Numbered from the stretch's first letter, positions 8,893-17,516 are shown. The stretch: 36,020 nt of DNA from Cytophagaceae bacterium (GCA_947471105.1 CANIYB010000002.1:1-36020), one strand, 5' to 3'. Notes: generated from the letters alone by a model not told the origin. Translations and numbers: made by a program.

Positions 8893-11124
8893 TTATTTCA
8901 TTAAGGCAGTTTCCAGCGCTGAATGGTAGGAATCAAAAGCTCCTTGTAACGTGGAAACTTCTTGGCCATCCACCTTCATGTCTTTACCTGCAACTTCTCC
9001 AATCAAAGAAAATACTTGGTTATTTTGATTCAAAAACGATTCAAACGAAGCTTTATTTTGAACATCCACAGAAACCATTACTCTACTTTGAGCTTCTCCA
9101 AACCAGAAAGCATCGCGGCGAATATGGGTATCCCCCTGAACAGAGAAACCTAATTTTCTAGGGAACGAAGATTCTGCCAACGTAATCAATAAACCTCCAT
9201 CTGAAACATCATGAGCAGATTGTATTAACCTAGCGCCAATTAAACCGGCGATTGATTTTTGAACCTTCTGCTCGGTTTCCAAATTAAAATGAGGCGCTGG
9301 AGTAGCTTTAATTTTTTTATAGGAATACACGTATTCAGACGAAGCAATGTCATTGACAGCTTGACCTATTAAATAAATAAGGTCTCCCTCCTTCTTGAAA
9401 TCCAAAGTCATTTTCATGCTTGGGTCTTCCAAAATACCTAACATTCCGATCGTCGGCGTAGGAAAAACAGGGCCTTCATCAGAGGACTGATTGTAAAAAC
9501 TAACATTACCACCTGTCACAGGTGTTTCAAAAGCCAAACACGCTTTTTTCATTCCTTTAATCGCTCCCACAAATTGCCAATACACCTCCGGAACGTAAGG
9601 ATTTCCAAAATTCAGGCAATTGGTAATCGCCACAGGCACACCACCGGAACAAACAATATTTCTAGCTGCTTCGGCTACGGCCATCGCACAACCCTCTTCA
9701 GGATCCGCATTGACATACCTTGAATTACAATCAACCGTTATGACAATGGATTTTTGAGAACCGTGAACCTTCACGACAGCTGCATCCGAAGGAGCATTTG
9801 TGTTTCTGTTCGCACGGCCGATCGATGAATCATATTGTTCCGCCACCCATTTTTTAGATGCGATATTGGGATGATTCATTAAAAAGTCAAAAGCCTTTGG
9901 CAATTCTTCAGCCGTTAAATCGGCGACAGAGTCAATGGAAAACTTCTTAAACTCTTGAAAATAAGCAGGTTCTTTATATTCTCGAGTGTAAACAGGCGCA
10001 CCGCCACCTAACACCAAATCATCTGCCGGCACGTCAGCCACTAATTGGCCATCCTGATAAAACTCCAATCTTTTTGTATCGGTAACAACTCCAATTTGTT
10101 CACAATTCAAATCCCACTTGTCAAAAATACGCTTCGCCTCATGCTCCCTACCCTTTTCCACGACGATCAACATACGTTCTTGGGATTCCGATAATAAAAT
10201 CTCAAATGGCTGCATATTGGCTTGACGCGTAGGAACTTTTGAAAGATCAATAATCATTCCATGCTCGCCTTTGGCGGACATTTCTGAAGTAGAACAGATA
10301 ATTCCAGCCGCTCCCATATCTTGAATTCCTATCACACAACCTGCTTCAATAATCTCCAAAGAAGCTTCCAACAATAACTTTTCTTGGAATGGATCACCTA
10401 CTTGAACTGCAGGCAATTTTTCAGAAGATTTAGCTGTAATATCCTCAGAAGCAAAGCTAGCTCCCCCAATTCCATCTTTTCCAGTAGCCGAACCCACAAT
10501 AAAAACACCATTTCCTACCCCATAAGAAGTAGCAGATGCTTGAGTCCCAACCTTCAAAATACCGGCAGAAAAGGCATTAACCAGTGGATTAGTGGAATAA
10601 CAGTCATCAAAAAATACTTCACCTCCTACGGTCGGAATACCAAAAGCATTGCCATAATCGCCAATGCCTTTAACGACACCTTTAACTAACCACTTCGTTT
10701 TGGCTAACTCTATATTTCCAAATCGAAGGGAATTTAGTTGGGCAATCGGACGCGCACCCATCGTAAAAATATCGCGGTTAATTCCACCAACACCCGTGGC
10801 CGCACCTTGATAGGGCTCCAATGCCGAGGGGTGATTGTGAGATTCTATTTTAAAAGCACATCCTAAACCGTCTCCTAGGTCAACCAACCCCGCATTTTCT
10901 TCTCCTGCTTTCGCAAGCATTCTGGGAGAATCCTTAGGCAAAGTCTTTAACCAAACAATTGAATTTTTATAAGAACAATGTTCAGACCACATCACAGAAA
11001 ATATGGAAAGCTCAGTGAAATTAGGCTTCCGACCTAAAATCTCCTGAATTCGATCATATTCTTCTGGTAGTAAACCTAATTTTTTGGCAGTTTCAACGGT
11101 AGGTAAATTGTCAATAGATTCCAC
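8893..11124 (-). CDS. purL: Phosphoribosylformylglycinamidine synthase subunit PurL (small type)
   Basis: PurL catalyses ATP-dependent conversion of FGAR to FGAM in purine synthesis, using ammonia supplied by PurQ. At 743 residues this is the small PurL form, which needs separate PurS and PurQ; neither is in the window. Recognisable features include FSVMWSEHCSYKNS near residue 45, ESHNHPSALEPYQGAATGVGG (about 94-114) for substrate and ATP binding, IQDMGAAGI in the first half, and the repeated half with GGNVSFYN and SAHDVSDGGL. truA follows 4 bp downstream, and a MocA-like gene lies 101 bp upstream on the same strand. Confidence 0.96.
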   Translation of the reverse strand: MESIDNLPTVETAKKLGLLPEEYDRIQEILGRKPNFTELSIFSVMWSEHCSYKNSIVWLKTLPKDSPRMLAKAGEENAGLVDLGDGLGCAFKIESHNHPSALEPYQGAATGVGGINRDIFTMGARPIAQLNSLRFGNIELAKTKWLVKGVVKGIGDYGNAFGIPTVGGEVFFDDCYSTNPLVNAFSAGILKVGTQASATSYGVGNGVFIVGSATGKDGIGGASFASEDITAKSSEKLPAVQVGDPFQEKLLLEASLEIIEAGCVIGIQDMGAAGIICSTSEMSAKGEHGMIIDLSKVPTRQANMQPFEILLSESQERMLIVVEKGREHEAKRIFDKWDLNCEQIGVVTDTKRLEFYQDGQLVADVPADDLVLGGGAPVYTREYKEPAYFQEFKKFSIDSVADLTAEELPKAFDFLMNHPNIASKKWVAEQYDSSIGRANRNTNAPSDAAVVKVHGSQKSIVITVDCNSRYVNADPEEGCAMAVAEAARNIVCSGGVPVAITNCLNFGNPYVPEVYWQFVGAIKGMKKACLAFETPVTGGNVSFYNQSSDEGPVFPTPTIGMLGILEDPSMKMTLDFKKEGDLIYLIGQAVNDIASSEYVYSYKKIKATPAPHFNLETEQKVQKSIAGLIGARLIQSAHDVSDGGLLITLAESSFPRKLGFSVQGDTHIRRDAFWFGEAQSRVMVSVDVQNKASFESFLNQNNQVFSLIGEVAGKDMKVDGQEVSTLQGAFDSYHSALETALMK

Positions 11125-11225
11125 AATGTAAGATTAATTTGAAAAAATATTTGCTCTTAACTAAGCAAGCTATAAAGGTAATAATTTCCACGTTGAGACC
11201 CAAAATCAAGGCCCAAAATGTATGG

Positions 11226-11831
11226 CTATTCAGCAGTATTTTGAGTTTCGACCACGCGCCAATAGGCCTTGTCGTCTGGCGTATCTAAATCCTTATATTG
11301 TACATTGAAATGACAATATAAAACGTCTTTTGCCTGTTTATGCCAAATTTCACCTAGGCCTTTCTCCCCTTTCCAGTTAAAGAACTGGGATTGAAACTGA
11401 TGAGGAATCACTACCGGAGGCGACATTTGCCCGCCAAAATCAGAAACAATAAAAAACTTGGGGTGCAATTTTCTTGCATTTTGTAATGCCGACAAGTGCG
11501 AAGACTCAATGAAAGGCAAATCGCAAAGCAAAACCATGATATCGTCCTGCTTATCAGCCAACATGCGTAGGCCTTCCGCCAAGGTCGAGCCCATCCCTTC
11601 CGACCAATGTTCACTAATGGAAAATTGGACCTTAGAATTTGTGCGTTGAAGTTTAAGCAAAATCTCGCTGGATTTTTCAGTTTCAGCGCCGATTAAGACT
11701 AAAATTTCGGAACACACGGAAAGTGCTTGTTGGCACGTCCGCTCTAATAAACTCTTTCCTAAATACTGAAACAAAATCTTAGGCTCTCCTAACCTTGAGG
11801 AACGACCCGCAGCTAATATTAATCCGATCAT
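11226..11831 (-). CDS. MocA-like NTP transferase (molybdenum cofactor nucleotidyltransferase family)
   Basis: A 201-residue GT-A-fold nucleotidyltransferase of the MobA/MocA type. The N-terminal nucleotide-binding loop reads LILAAGRSSRLGEPK, the metal-binding motif appears as CDLPF near residue 94, and the C-terminal signature DLDTPDD is present. In place of the usual GxRGAR-like motif it has GEKGLGEIW. Family members add CMP or GMP to molybdopterin, most often for xanthine dehydrogenase or isoquinoline oxidoreductase-type enzymes, and usually sit beside xdhC and the enzyme genes. None of those is intact here. Its start overlaps by 4 bases (ATGA) the stop of a 28-codon ORF whose first half resembles the start of the iron-sulfur subunit of such an enzyme. 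Whether it still serves a molybdoenzyme elsewhere is unknown. Confidence 0.8.
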   Translation of the reverse strand: MIGLILAAGRSSRLGEPKILFQYLGKSLLERTCQQALSVCSEILVLIGAETEKSSEILLKLQRTNSKVQFSISEHWSEGMGSTLAEGLRMLADKQDDIMVLLCDLPFIESSHLSALQNARKLHPKFFIVSDFGGQMSPPVVIPHQFQSQFFNWKGEKGLGEIWHKQAKDVLYCHFNVQYKDLDTPDDKAYWRVVETQNTAE

Positions 11832-11914
11832 CCGATTTGGTCCATATCAAAAGGTGAGAAATCATGACTGACACGATGTTTCTTAGTATTTACTTTTAAG
11901 TTATAAACGGCCAT
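11828..11914 (-). pseudogene. Possible remnant of a [2Fe-2S] molybdo-hydroxylase subunit (IorA-like N-terminus)
   Basis: A 28-codon ORF runs directly into the MocA-like gene, with stop and start sharing ATGA at 11828-11831. Its first 15 residues, MAVYNLKVNTKKHRV, look like the opening ferredoxin strand pair of isoquinoline 1-oxidoreductase alpha subunits, which typically start M-x-x-Y-x-L-x-V-N-G-K. After that the sequence loses all similarity: the PLLxVLRD and cysteine-cluster motifs are missing and a TGA stop follows. These enzyme genes commonly sit in the same cluster as mocA, so an internal deletion that joined the 5' end of the iron-sulfur gene to the region just before mocA would explain the structure. 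A short translationally coupled leader peptide is the alternative. Confidence 0.5.
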
Positions 11915-11976
11915 TTATGGATATTTTTTGCGAAATTGAATTTACAGAAAAATTATAGTTAATCCATATAGATCGC

Positions 11977-11984
11977 TATTTTTG
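11977..11984 (+). promoter_or_regulatory. Candidate -7 element (TATTTTTG) 4 nt from the methyltransferase ATG
   Basis: Matches TAnnTTTG exactly and ends 4 nt before the ATG at 11989, so the predicted transcript start falls on or next to the start codon. A clear -33 TTTG at 19-21 bp upstream is not seen. Confidence 0.35.
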
Positions 11985-11988
11985 TCAC

Positions 11989-13158
11989 ATGTTAAGCCCA
12001 GAGGAACAGCATTTCATCCAAATACATGCGGAACAGGATCCTCATCAAATCGCCTTGTCGGGAAAAAAATACCCCAATTTTGATCTCAGCAAATTAGCAA
12101 GTCAAATTCAGGCTCGTCAAAAATTAGTTTTAAAATTGCCTTTTTGGGTGAGTCATACAAACCTTTTCTTTCCCCCATCGATCTCCTTAGAACAAGCTTC
12201 CTCCGAAGCGACCGCTAATTTTAAAGCCAATATCGTCCATGGAAAGGTCCTCGATGCCAGCGGTGGAATGGGCGTAGATTCGGCAGCTTTTGCTAAAAAA
12301 GCGATTGAAGTCGTGTATGTTGAAAGACAACAAAACCTCAAAGAAATCACGGCATATAATCATGCGCAATTAGGTTACACCAATATCCAACATATTCTCG
12401 GGGATGGCCTTGCCTATCTAAATCAAGCCGTTTCGACATTTGATTTTATCTACCTAGATCCGGCTCGAAGAAATGCCAAAGGAGACAAGGTCCTATTATT
12501 CAAAGACTGTGAACCCAATGTGCTAGATTTTTTACCCATGATAAAAGATAAAAGCCAATTATTGCTTAAAACAAGTCCGCTACTGGATTTGGATCGGGCC
12601 ATTTTAGAGCTGAATGGGGTGGATAAAATTTGGGTAGTTTGCGTTAAAAATGAAGTGAAAGAAATTTTATTTCTCAAGTCAAAAGATGCCACAATGGACC
12701 CCGTGATTGAAGTAATCGACTTGAATTTAAAAAATTCGCACCTTTTTTCAGGAACACTAGAGGCGGAAAAAAGAAAACTGACTAGGATAGGACCCATTTC
12801 AAATTTCCTCTATGAACCACATCCGGGCCTATTAAAAGCTGGATTTTTTAAATCAGTGGAAACAGAAAACGTTTTTAAATTAAATTCAAACACCCATTTA
12901 TATTCTTCCAAGGAGTTGGATACTAAATTTCCAGGAAAATCGTTTCAGGTCATAGAAACAGGACCTGTGGATATGGGTTGGCTTAATAAGCATTTACCTA
13001 ACAAGCAAGTGAATATTAGTACTCGAAATTTTCCAGGAAAGCCGGAAGATTTGAGAAAAAAATTGAAATTAAGTGATGGTGGGGATTTTACCTTATTTGG
13101 TTATAGAAATCATCTAAATCAAGTTGAGCTAGCGCTCACGCAAAAATGTACCATTTAG
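11989..13158 (+). CDS. THUMP-like domain class I SAM-dependent methyltransferase
   Basis: A 389-residue protein of the Bacteroidota THUMP-like methyltransferase family. An N-terminal helical region (about 1-75) is followed by a Rossmann methyltransferase core with SAM-binding motif I VLDASGGMGVDS near residue 88 and a motif IV region DFIYLDPARRNAKGDK near 151. The C-terminal part ends in a THUMP-like domain with RNFPGKPEDLRKKLKL and GGDFTLFGYR. RNA, probably tRNA or rRNA, is the expected substrate from the domain, but the modified base is not known. It is preceded by a -7-like element only 4 nt from the ATG, and a weak AT-rich hairpin follows its stop. Confidence 0.8.
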   Translation: MLSPEEQHFIQIHAEQDPHQIALSGKKYPNFDLSKLASQIQARQKLVLKLPFWVSHTNLFFPPSISLEQASSEATANFKANIVHGKVLDASGGMGVDSAAFAKKAIEVVYVERQQNLKEITAYNHAQLGYTNIQHILGDGLAYLNQAVSTFDFIYLDPARRNAKGDKVLLFKDCEPNVLDFLPMIKDKSQLLLKTSPLLDLDRAILELNGVDKIWVVCVKNEVKEILFLKSKDATMDPVIEVIDLNLKNSHLFSGTLEAEKRKLTRIGPISNFLYEPHPGLLKAGFFKSVETENVFKLNSNTHLYSSKELDTKFPGKSFQVIETGPVDMGWLNKHLPNKQVNISTRNFPGKPEDLRKKLKLSDGGDFTLFGYRNHLNQVELALTQKCTI

Positions 13159-13169
13159 TCAATTATTTT

Positions 13170-13186
13170 AGTTAAAAGATTTAACT
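13170..13186 (+). terminator. Weak AT-rich hairpin after the methyltransferase gene
   Basis: A perfect 7-bp stem, AGTTAAA / TTTAACT, with a 3-nt loop lies 12 bp after the stop at 13158 and is followed by TTAT. It has no G-C clamp and only a short T-run, so termination here is uncertain. Confidence 0.25.
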
Positions 13187-13222
13187 TTATAGCTTGTTAA
13201 TACATCAACATTTCAAAATCAT

Positions 13223-13894
13223 ATGAAAAGTCTATTAGTAGGTATTTTTATATTCATCGCATATGTTCCGTTGACGGCCCAAGTATTTTCGGGTTTGGCA
13301 GAAATCGATAAAGCTAAGAAAGAAGGCTTTTACACCTACTTAAATACGGAAGAGAAAAATGTCACGAATGCCTGGAAAGAATATTTAAAGAAGACAGGGA
13401 CTGTTGACGCCGGCAGAGCAGGCTCCATTCACGTAGACCAAGCAAGAATATCGTCCATTTCGGATAATCCGATCAACCTCCTGTCTATCATTACTGAAGA
13501 AAAAAATAAAATCAAACTTTTTGTTTCCATGCGTGTGGGGCCAGATAATTACATTCAAACGGGGCATGAAAAGTTTAAAGAAGCGAGTCAGTGGTTAGAA
13601 GATTTTGCTCAAATCATTAACCTACAAGAATCTTTGCGTAAAGAGGAAAGTAAATTGGCCGAACTCAAAAGTGCCCAATTAAAAAATCAACGATACGCGG
13701 AAAGATTAGTCCGTGAACTCGATTCAAACAAGCGGCAAACGGAACTTTTGACTAAAAAATTAGAAGAAACTAGAATTGAAAAAGAAAAAATATTAGCGAA
13801 TCAAGAGCAAAATAAGTTGGACCAAAAAGCCAATGAATTAGCTTTAGAGCAGCAAATACAACAAGTACAATCCGCCAAATCAAAAGTAAAATGA
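13223..13894 (+). CDS. Exported coiled-coil protein of unknown function
   Basis: A 223-residue protein I cannot assign to a function. It opens with a signal peptide (residues 1 to about 20, ending LTAQ). A compact region to about residue 130 contains VTNAWKEYLKKTG and a strand-rich stretch, and from about 130 to the end it is a long charged coiled coil rich in Glu, Lys and Gln. It is therefore probably periplasmic or surface-attached, and the coiled coil suggests oligomerisation or a partner. The stop overlaps the ATG of the next gene by 4 bases (ATGA at 13891-13894), which points to translational coupling with the small membrane protein downstream. Confidence 0.7.
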   Translation: MKSLLVGIFIFIAYVPLTAQVFSGLAEIDKAKKEGFYTYLNTEEKNVTNAWKEYLKKTGTVDAGRAGSIHVDQARISSISDNPINLLSIITEEKNKIKLFVSMRVGPDNYIQTGHEKFKEASQWLEDFAQIINLQESLRKEESKLAELKSAQLKNQRYAERLVRELDSNKRQTELLTKKLEETRIEKEKILANQEQNKLDQKANELALEQQIQQVQSAKSKVK

Positions 13895-14202
13895 AAAAGA
13901 TCAACATCCTTAGCGCAGCTTTAGTCTGCCTGCTATTCCTGAGCAGTTTTGGGTTAGTGGAGTATAGTGTGATACGTCCTAAATTCAATCTGAGCATCAC
14001 GGATTCAACGAAATCAAATCAAAATAGAAATGAATTAGTGGGATCTAAGAGTTTAAGTGAAGGACAACCAACTGATCAAAAACCGGAGGAAGAAGAATCA
14101 TCTGAAAAGACAATTGTTTCTTGGACCGAGTATTTTGCCATGGCCGTTAAAACGGTTTTTCTGAAAACAGTTTCGCTGTTAATCTCTTTATTCATCTCGT
14201 AA
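13891..14202 (+). CDS. Small membrane-associated protein of unknown function
   Basis: A 103-residue protein with no family I recognise. An N-terminal hydrophobic segment (about residues 5-24) is a signal anchor or signal peptide. A polar, acidic and low-complexity linker follows (about 40-75, rich in Ser, Glu and Gln), and the last 25 residues are hydrophobic and probably a second membrane-seeking helix. It overlaps the coiled-coil gene by 4 bases and is followed after 11 bp by the SRPBCC-like gene, so it lies inside an apparent four-gene unit ending with a symporter. Confidence 0.6.
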   Translation: MKKINILSAALVCLLFLSSFGLVEYSVIRPKFNLSITDSTKSNQNRNELVGSKSLSEGQPTDQKPEEEESSEKTIVSWTEYFAMAVKTVFLKTVSLLISLFIS

Positions 14203-14213
14203 ATTATTGATTT

Positions 14214-14666
14214 ATGCCCTCATTTAACATCCAAACAAAAATTGGAGCTTCTATGCCTTTTGTTTGGTCTCAATTTAATGAGGCATTATTAAAAAAAATA
14301 TCACCTCCTTTTCCTCAAGTAGACATCAAGCGATTTGATGGTTGCAGCAAAGGAGATTTAGTCATACTTGAGATCAATTTGCTTTTCATAAAGGTCATTT
14401 GGTCATCGGAAATCACCTATTCCCATCAGGATTCGAGCCAATCTATTTTCATCGATGAGGGAATTAAGGTACCCTTTGGAATCAATTTGTGGAGACACGA
14501 GCACTCAGTGATCAAAATAGATGAGTCCCGATGTTACATTCAGGATTTTGTGACTTATAAAACATCAAATGTTTTTTTAGATATAATTTTATTTCCATTT
14601 TTGTGGGGAATGATTTTTTATCGAAAACCATTCTATAAAAAATACCTAAAGAATGTAGACCTATGA
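14214..14666 (+). CDS. SRPBCC (START/Bet v1-like) fold protein, putative
   Basis: A 150-residue cytoplasmic protein. Its pattern is an opening strand IQTKIGASMPFVWSQF, a run of beta strands, SYSHQ/IDEG-type polar turns, and a closing FYRKPFYKKYLK helix. It resembles small SRPBCC-superfamily ligand-binding proteins of Bacteroidota, which often end in a similar aromatic-basic helix. No ligand can be named. Its stop overlaps the ATG of the downstream symporter by 4 bases (14663-14666), so the two are very likely co-translated. Confidence 0.6.
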   Translation: MPSFNIQTKIGASMPFVWSQFNEALLKKISPPFPQVDIKRFDGCSKGDLVILEINLLFIKVIWSSEITYSHQDSSQSIFIDEGIKVPFGINLWRHEHSVIKIDESRCYIQDFVTYKTSNVFLDIILFPFLWGMIFYRKPFYKKYLKNVDL

Positions 14667-15904
14667 AATTAACTCTTACTCATAAAATTATCATTGGATT
14701 TATTCTTGGCCTTGCATTAGGAGAATTCTTTTATGTATTCTTTTCGCCAGAAACAAGCCATGATTTAGCTTCCAAGGTACAAGTGGTCTCCAAGATATTT
14801 TTGAGGCTGATCAAAATGATCGTAGGCCCCTTGGTCTTTTGCACCTTGGTAGTGGGCATAGCCAAATTAGGCGATTTCAAAGCCGTGGGTAGAATCGGAA
14901 TTAAAACAATAGGCTACTTTTACTTTGCCACCATTTTATCCCTGATTACTGGCCTTGTGGTGGTAAACATCACCAAGCCTGGCAGTTTACAAAGTTGGCC
15001 TAAACCCGCTGCCGGAACAGAAACAGGCATAGATGCGTCTAAAACAAAATCCATTGAAGATTTCATTCTTCATATATTCCCAGATAGTTTTTTCAAAGCC
15101 TTGGCGGAAAATGAAATCCTCCAAATTGTGATTTTCTCCTTATTCTTTGGGGTAGCATTGGGATCCATTGGAGCTACTGGAAAAAAACTGATTCATGTGA
15201 TTGATAATATTGCGGAAGTCGTGTTCAAAATGGTTAATTATGTCATGGAACTAGCACCATATGCTGTTTTCTCAGCTATGACCACGGTTGTGGCCAACAA
15301 AGGATTAAGTATATTAATCAGTTATGGGTATTTGATGATTTGCTTCTTAGGTGGATTGCTGTTCTTTACCGTTGTCATTTTGTGGCTCATATGTATTTTT
15401 AATGGCATCCCTTACTGGCGACTATTAAAAGAATTAAAAGAAGCTTTATTGATTTCTTTTTCAACCGCAAGTTCGGAAGCGTCCTTCCCGCAAACCATTG
15501 CCGCGTTGGAGAAATTTGGGTGCAGCAAGCGTATTGTTGGATTTGTATTGCCCTTAGGATACAGTTTCAATTTAGATGGATCTATGTTGTATATGACCTT
15601 TGCGACCGGATTCATTGCCCAAGCCTACGGAGTTCATTTAAGTTTAGAACAACAAATTACCATGCTATTGACCTTAATGATTACTTCCAAAGGAATTGCG
15701 GGAGTTCCAAGAGCCTCTCTAGTCATTATTGCAGGAACATTAACAATGTTCAACTTACCTGCAGAGGGAATTGCTTTGCTGTTAGGAGTCGATCCATTTT
15801 TAGATATGGGTAGAACGGTGACTTCGGTAGCAGGGAATGGAGTAGCCACTTGCGTGGTTTCGAAATGGGAAGGAGAATTTAATCCCCCAGCTGCTACTGC
15901 TTAA
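14663..15904 (+). CDS. Dicarboxylate/amino acid:cation symporter (DAACS family)
   Basis: A 413-residue inner-membrane secondary transporter of the GltP/DctA family, which takes up glutamate, aspartate or C4-dicarboxylates with protons or sodium. The family hallmarks are present. HP1 is the serine-rich SFSTASSEASFPQT near residue 265. TM7 has the unwound motif FNLDGS, in place of the usual NMDGT, near residue 298. HP2 is SKGIAGVPRAS near residue 344. The C-terminal GVDPFLDMGRT and NGVATCVV segments complete the substrate site. It ends the plus-strand unit that begins at 13223 and overlaps the convergent permease gene by 11 bp. Substrate choice among dicarboxylates and amino acids is not certain. 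Confidence 0.92.
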   Translation: MKLTLTHKIIIGFILGLALGEFFYVFFSPETSHDLASKVQVVSKIFLRLIKMIVGPLVFCTLVVGIAKLGDFKAVGRIGIKTIGYFYFATILSLITGLVVVNITKPGSLQSWPKPAAGTETGIDASKTKSIEDFILHIFPDSFFKALAENEILQIVIFSLFFGVALGSIGATGKKLIHVIDNIAEVVFKMVNYVMELAPYAVFSAMTTVVANKGLSILISYGYLMICFLGGLLFFTVVILWLICIFNGIPYWRLLKELKEALLISFSTASSEASFPQTIAALEKFGCSKRIVGFVLPLGYSFNLDGSMLYMTFATGFIAQAYGVHLSLEQQITMLLTLMITSKGIAGVPRASLVIIAGTLTMFNLPAEGIALLLGVDPFLDMGRTVTSVAGNGVATCVVSKWEGEFNPPAATA

Positions 15905-17114
15905 AAGTCATTTCCACAGCCTTGCGCGCCGGAATGATGGAGGCTAAAGTGGTAATGGTCAAGACGACTAAAGAAGTCCACACGAAATCCATTAATTCCA
16001 TTTTAATCGGATATGCATCAATCAATGCATTGGGAATACCTAATCCGATGATTCCAAAGGTTTGTTGGGCCCAAGCAAAAACAAAGCCAAAGACCATTCC
16101 TAAAATCGCCCCAGAGAAACAGATCAAAAATCCTACCCACATGATGGTTTTAAATAATTGAGATCGAGAAATACCAATTGCCAATAAAGTCCGTAGATCT
16201 TTTCTTTTCTCAATAACTAATAAAGAAAGGGAGTAAAAAAGAGTAAAGGAGGCAATTCCCATGACAAACGCCATGATTAAAAACACAAAAAGCTTTTCTA
16301 TTTTGATGGCCTTTAACAACATCGCGTGCTGTTCATCACGGGTCTGAATGGAGAAAGTGTTTCCTAAAATTTGTTTGATTTGTTGTTGGATTGTTTTTTC
16401 GTCCACCCCATTGGCCAGCATAATTTCATAGCCCGATAATTTATTTTCTGCTCCCACCAAATCGTTCATCCAATCCAACGGAACAATGACCGTTTGATTA
16501 TCGAAAGTTTGCTCCACTTCTAATACCCCAGCAGGATAAAAAATATTACTCCGTATAGCTTCCTCATTAATCGAGAATTTCCGCAAAGATTGATGATTCG
16601 GATACCAGGCTTCTATGGGCTCAACGACATTTTCAAAACTCATTCCCATGTTTAAAAAAACGCCAATGCCCACTAAAGCAAATGAATGCCCTTCACTTTT
16701 AAGAAAATAATCACCCTCGACTACTTGCTTTTTTAGCCGATTGGCCAATAAAAAAGAATCATCAACACCTTTAAAACTAGCAACGACTTGCTTCTTTCCG
16801 AAACGAAGTAATGCTTGATCTTCTAAAACGGGATTGATAAATGTGACCCCAGACAAAGCCTTTATTTGTTTCAGTTTTTCCTCAGAGATCGAGAATCGAG
16901 GTGTGTTTTTAGCAATGATTTTCAAGTCCGGATCAAACGTTTTAAATAAACCTTTTTGAAAATCCTCTAATCCATTAAAAACCGACAAAATTAAAATCAA
17001 TGCCATCACTTCCACCCCCACGCCTACCATAGAGATTCTGGATATTAAGGTGATAAATCGAGCCTTAACAGAGGAACCAAAATAGCGTTTAGCGATGAAG
17101 AGCGGAAAGTTCAA
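15894..17114 (-). CDS. LolC/E-like ABC transporter permease (FtsX family)
   Basis: A 406-residue inner-membrane permease. The N-terminus IAKRYF and the ISMVGVGVEVMALILILSVFNG helix are typical of the lipoprotein-releasing LolC/LolE group. A MacB-type periplasmic domain spans about 50-260, and three C-terminal helices (about 270-395) with the FtsX fold end in SIIPARKAVEM. It would work with a LolD ATPase, absent here, to move lipoproteins from the inner membrane toward the outer membrane. The gene begins 15 bp after the rbfA stop, so the two are likely one transcript, and it overlaps the convergent symporter gene by 11 bp. Confidence 0.88.
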   Translation of the reverse strand: MNFPLFIAKRYFGSSVKARFITLISRISMVGVGVEVMALILILSVFNGLEDFQKGLFKTFDPDLKIIAKNTPRFSISEEKLKQIKALSGVTFINPVLEDQALLRFGKKQVVASFKGVDDSFLLANRLKKQVVEGDYFLKSEGHSFALVGIGVFLNMGMSFENVVEPIEAWYPNHQSLRKFSINEEAIRSNIFYPAGVLEVEQTFDNQTVIVPLDWMNDLVGAENKLSGYEIMLANGVDEKTIQQQIKQILGNTFSIQTRDEQHAMLLKAIKIEKLFVFLIMAFVMGIASFTLFYSLSLLVIEKRKDLRTLLAIGISRSQLFKTIMWVGFLICFSGAILGMVFGFVFAWAQQTFGIIGLGIPNALIDAYPIKMELMDFVWTSLVVLTITTLASIIPARKAVEMTFKQ

Positions 17115-17129
17115 TGAATTATTTGGTTA

Positions 17130-17516
17130 TTAATCGATATAATCTGAATCTATTTCATCGGAAGCGGGAGGTATCACCAAACCATCAAAAAGTGCTTCGA
17201 TTTTAGCCGCATAAGCAGCCGTATCGTCAAGAAAAAAAGCCAAATTAGGAATAATTCTAACCTGCTTTCGAATTCGATTAGCCAAAGCATTTCGAATAGC
17301 TTTGTTCTTGAATTCCAATTCGTTCATGATTTCGTTGGGCTTGTCGACCAACAAAAAACTGAGATAGCATCTTGCCAGTGACAAGTCTGGACTGATTTTA
17401 ACATCCGTAATGGTCACCATCGCACCCCCAAAAACTTCCTTAAATTCTTTTTGAAAAATTTCACTCAAATCCTTCTGAATTTGCCTACCAAACTTTTGCT
17501 GACGTTTACTTTCCAT
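17130..17516 (-). CDS. rbfA: 30S ribosome-binding factor RbfA
   Basis: RbfA is a KH-fold factor that binds the immature 30S subunit and supports 16S rRNA 5'-end maturation and cold growth. I chose the ATG at 17516, giving 128 residues that start MESKRQQKFGRQIQKDLSEI, which fits the family. The frame is open 27 codons further upstream, but that extension is Cys- and Asn-rich and unlike RbfA. The core VTITDVKISPDLSLARCYLS and the basic RIRKQVRIIPNLAFFLDDT segment are clear. It lies 15 bp upstream of the LolC/E-like permease gene on the same strand. Confidence 0.94.
   Translation of the reverse strand: MESKRQQKFGRQIQKDLSEIFQKEFKEVFGGAMVTITDVKISPDLSLARCYLSFLLVDKPNEIMNELEFKNKAIRNALANRIRKQVRIIPNLAFFLDDTAAYAAKIEALFDGLVIPPASDEIDSDYID

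Noticed and set aside
10384..10689. 101-codon plus-strand ORF inside purL
   Set aside because: Antisense to a highly conserved region of PurL, with no family resemblance.
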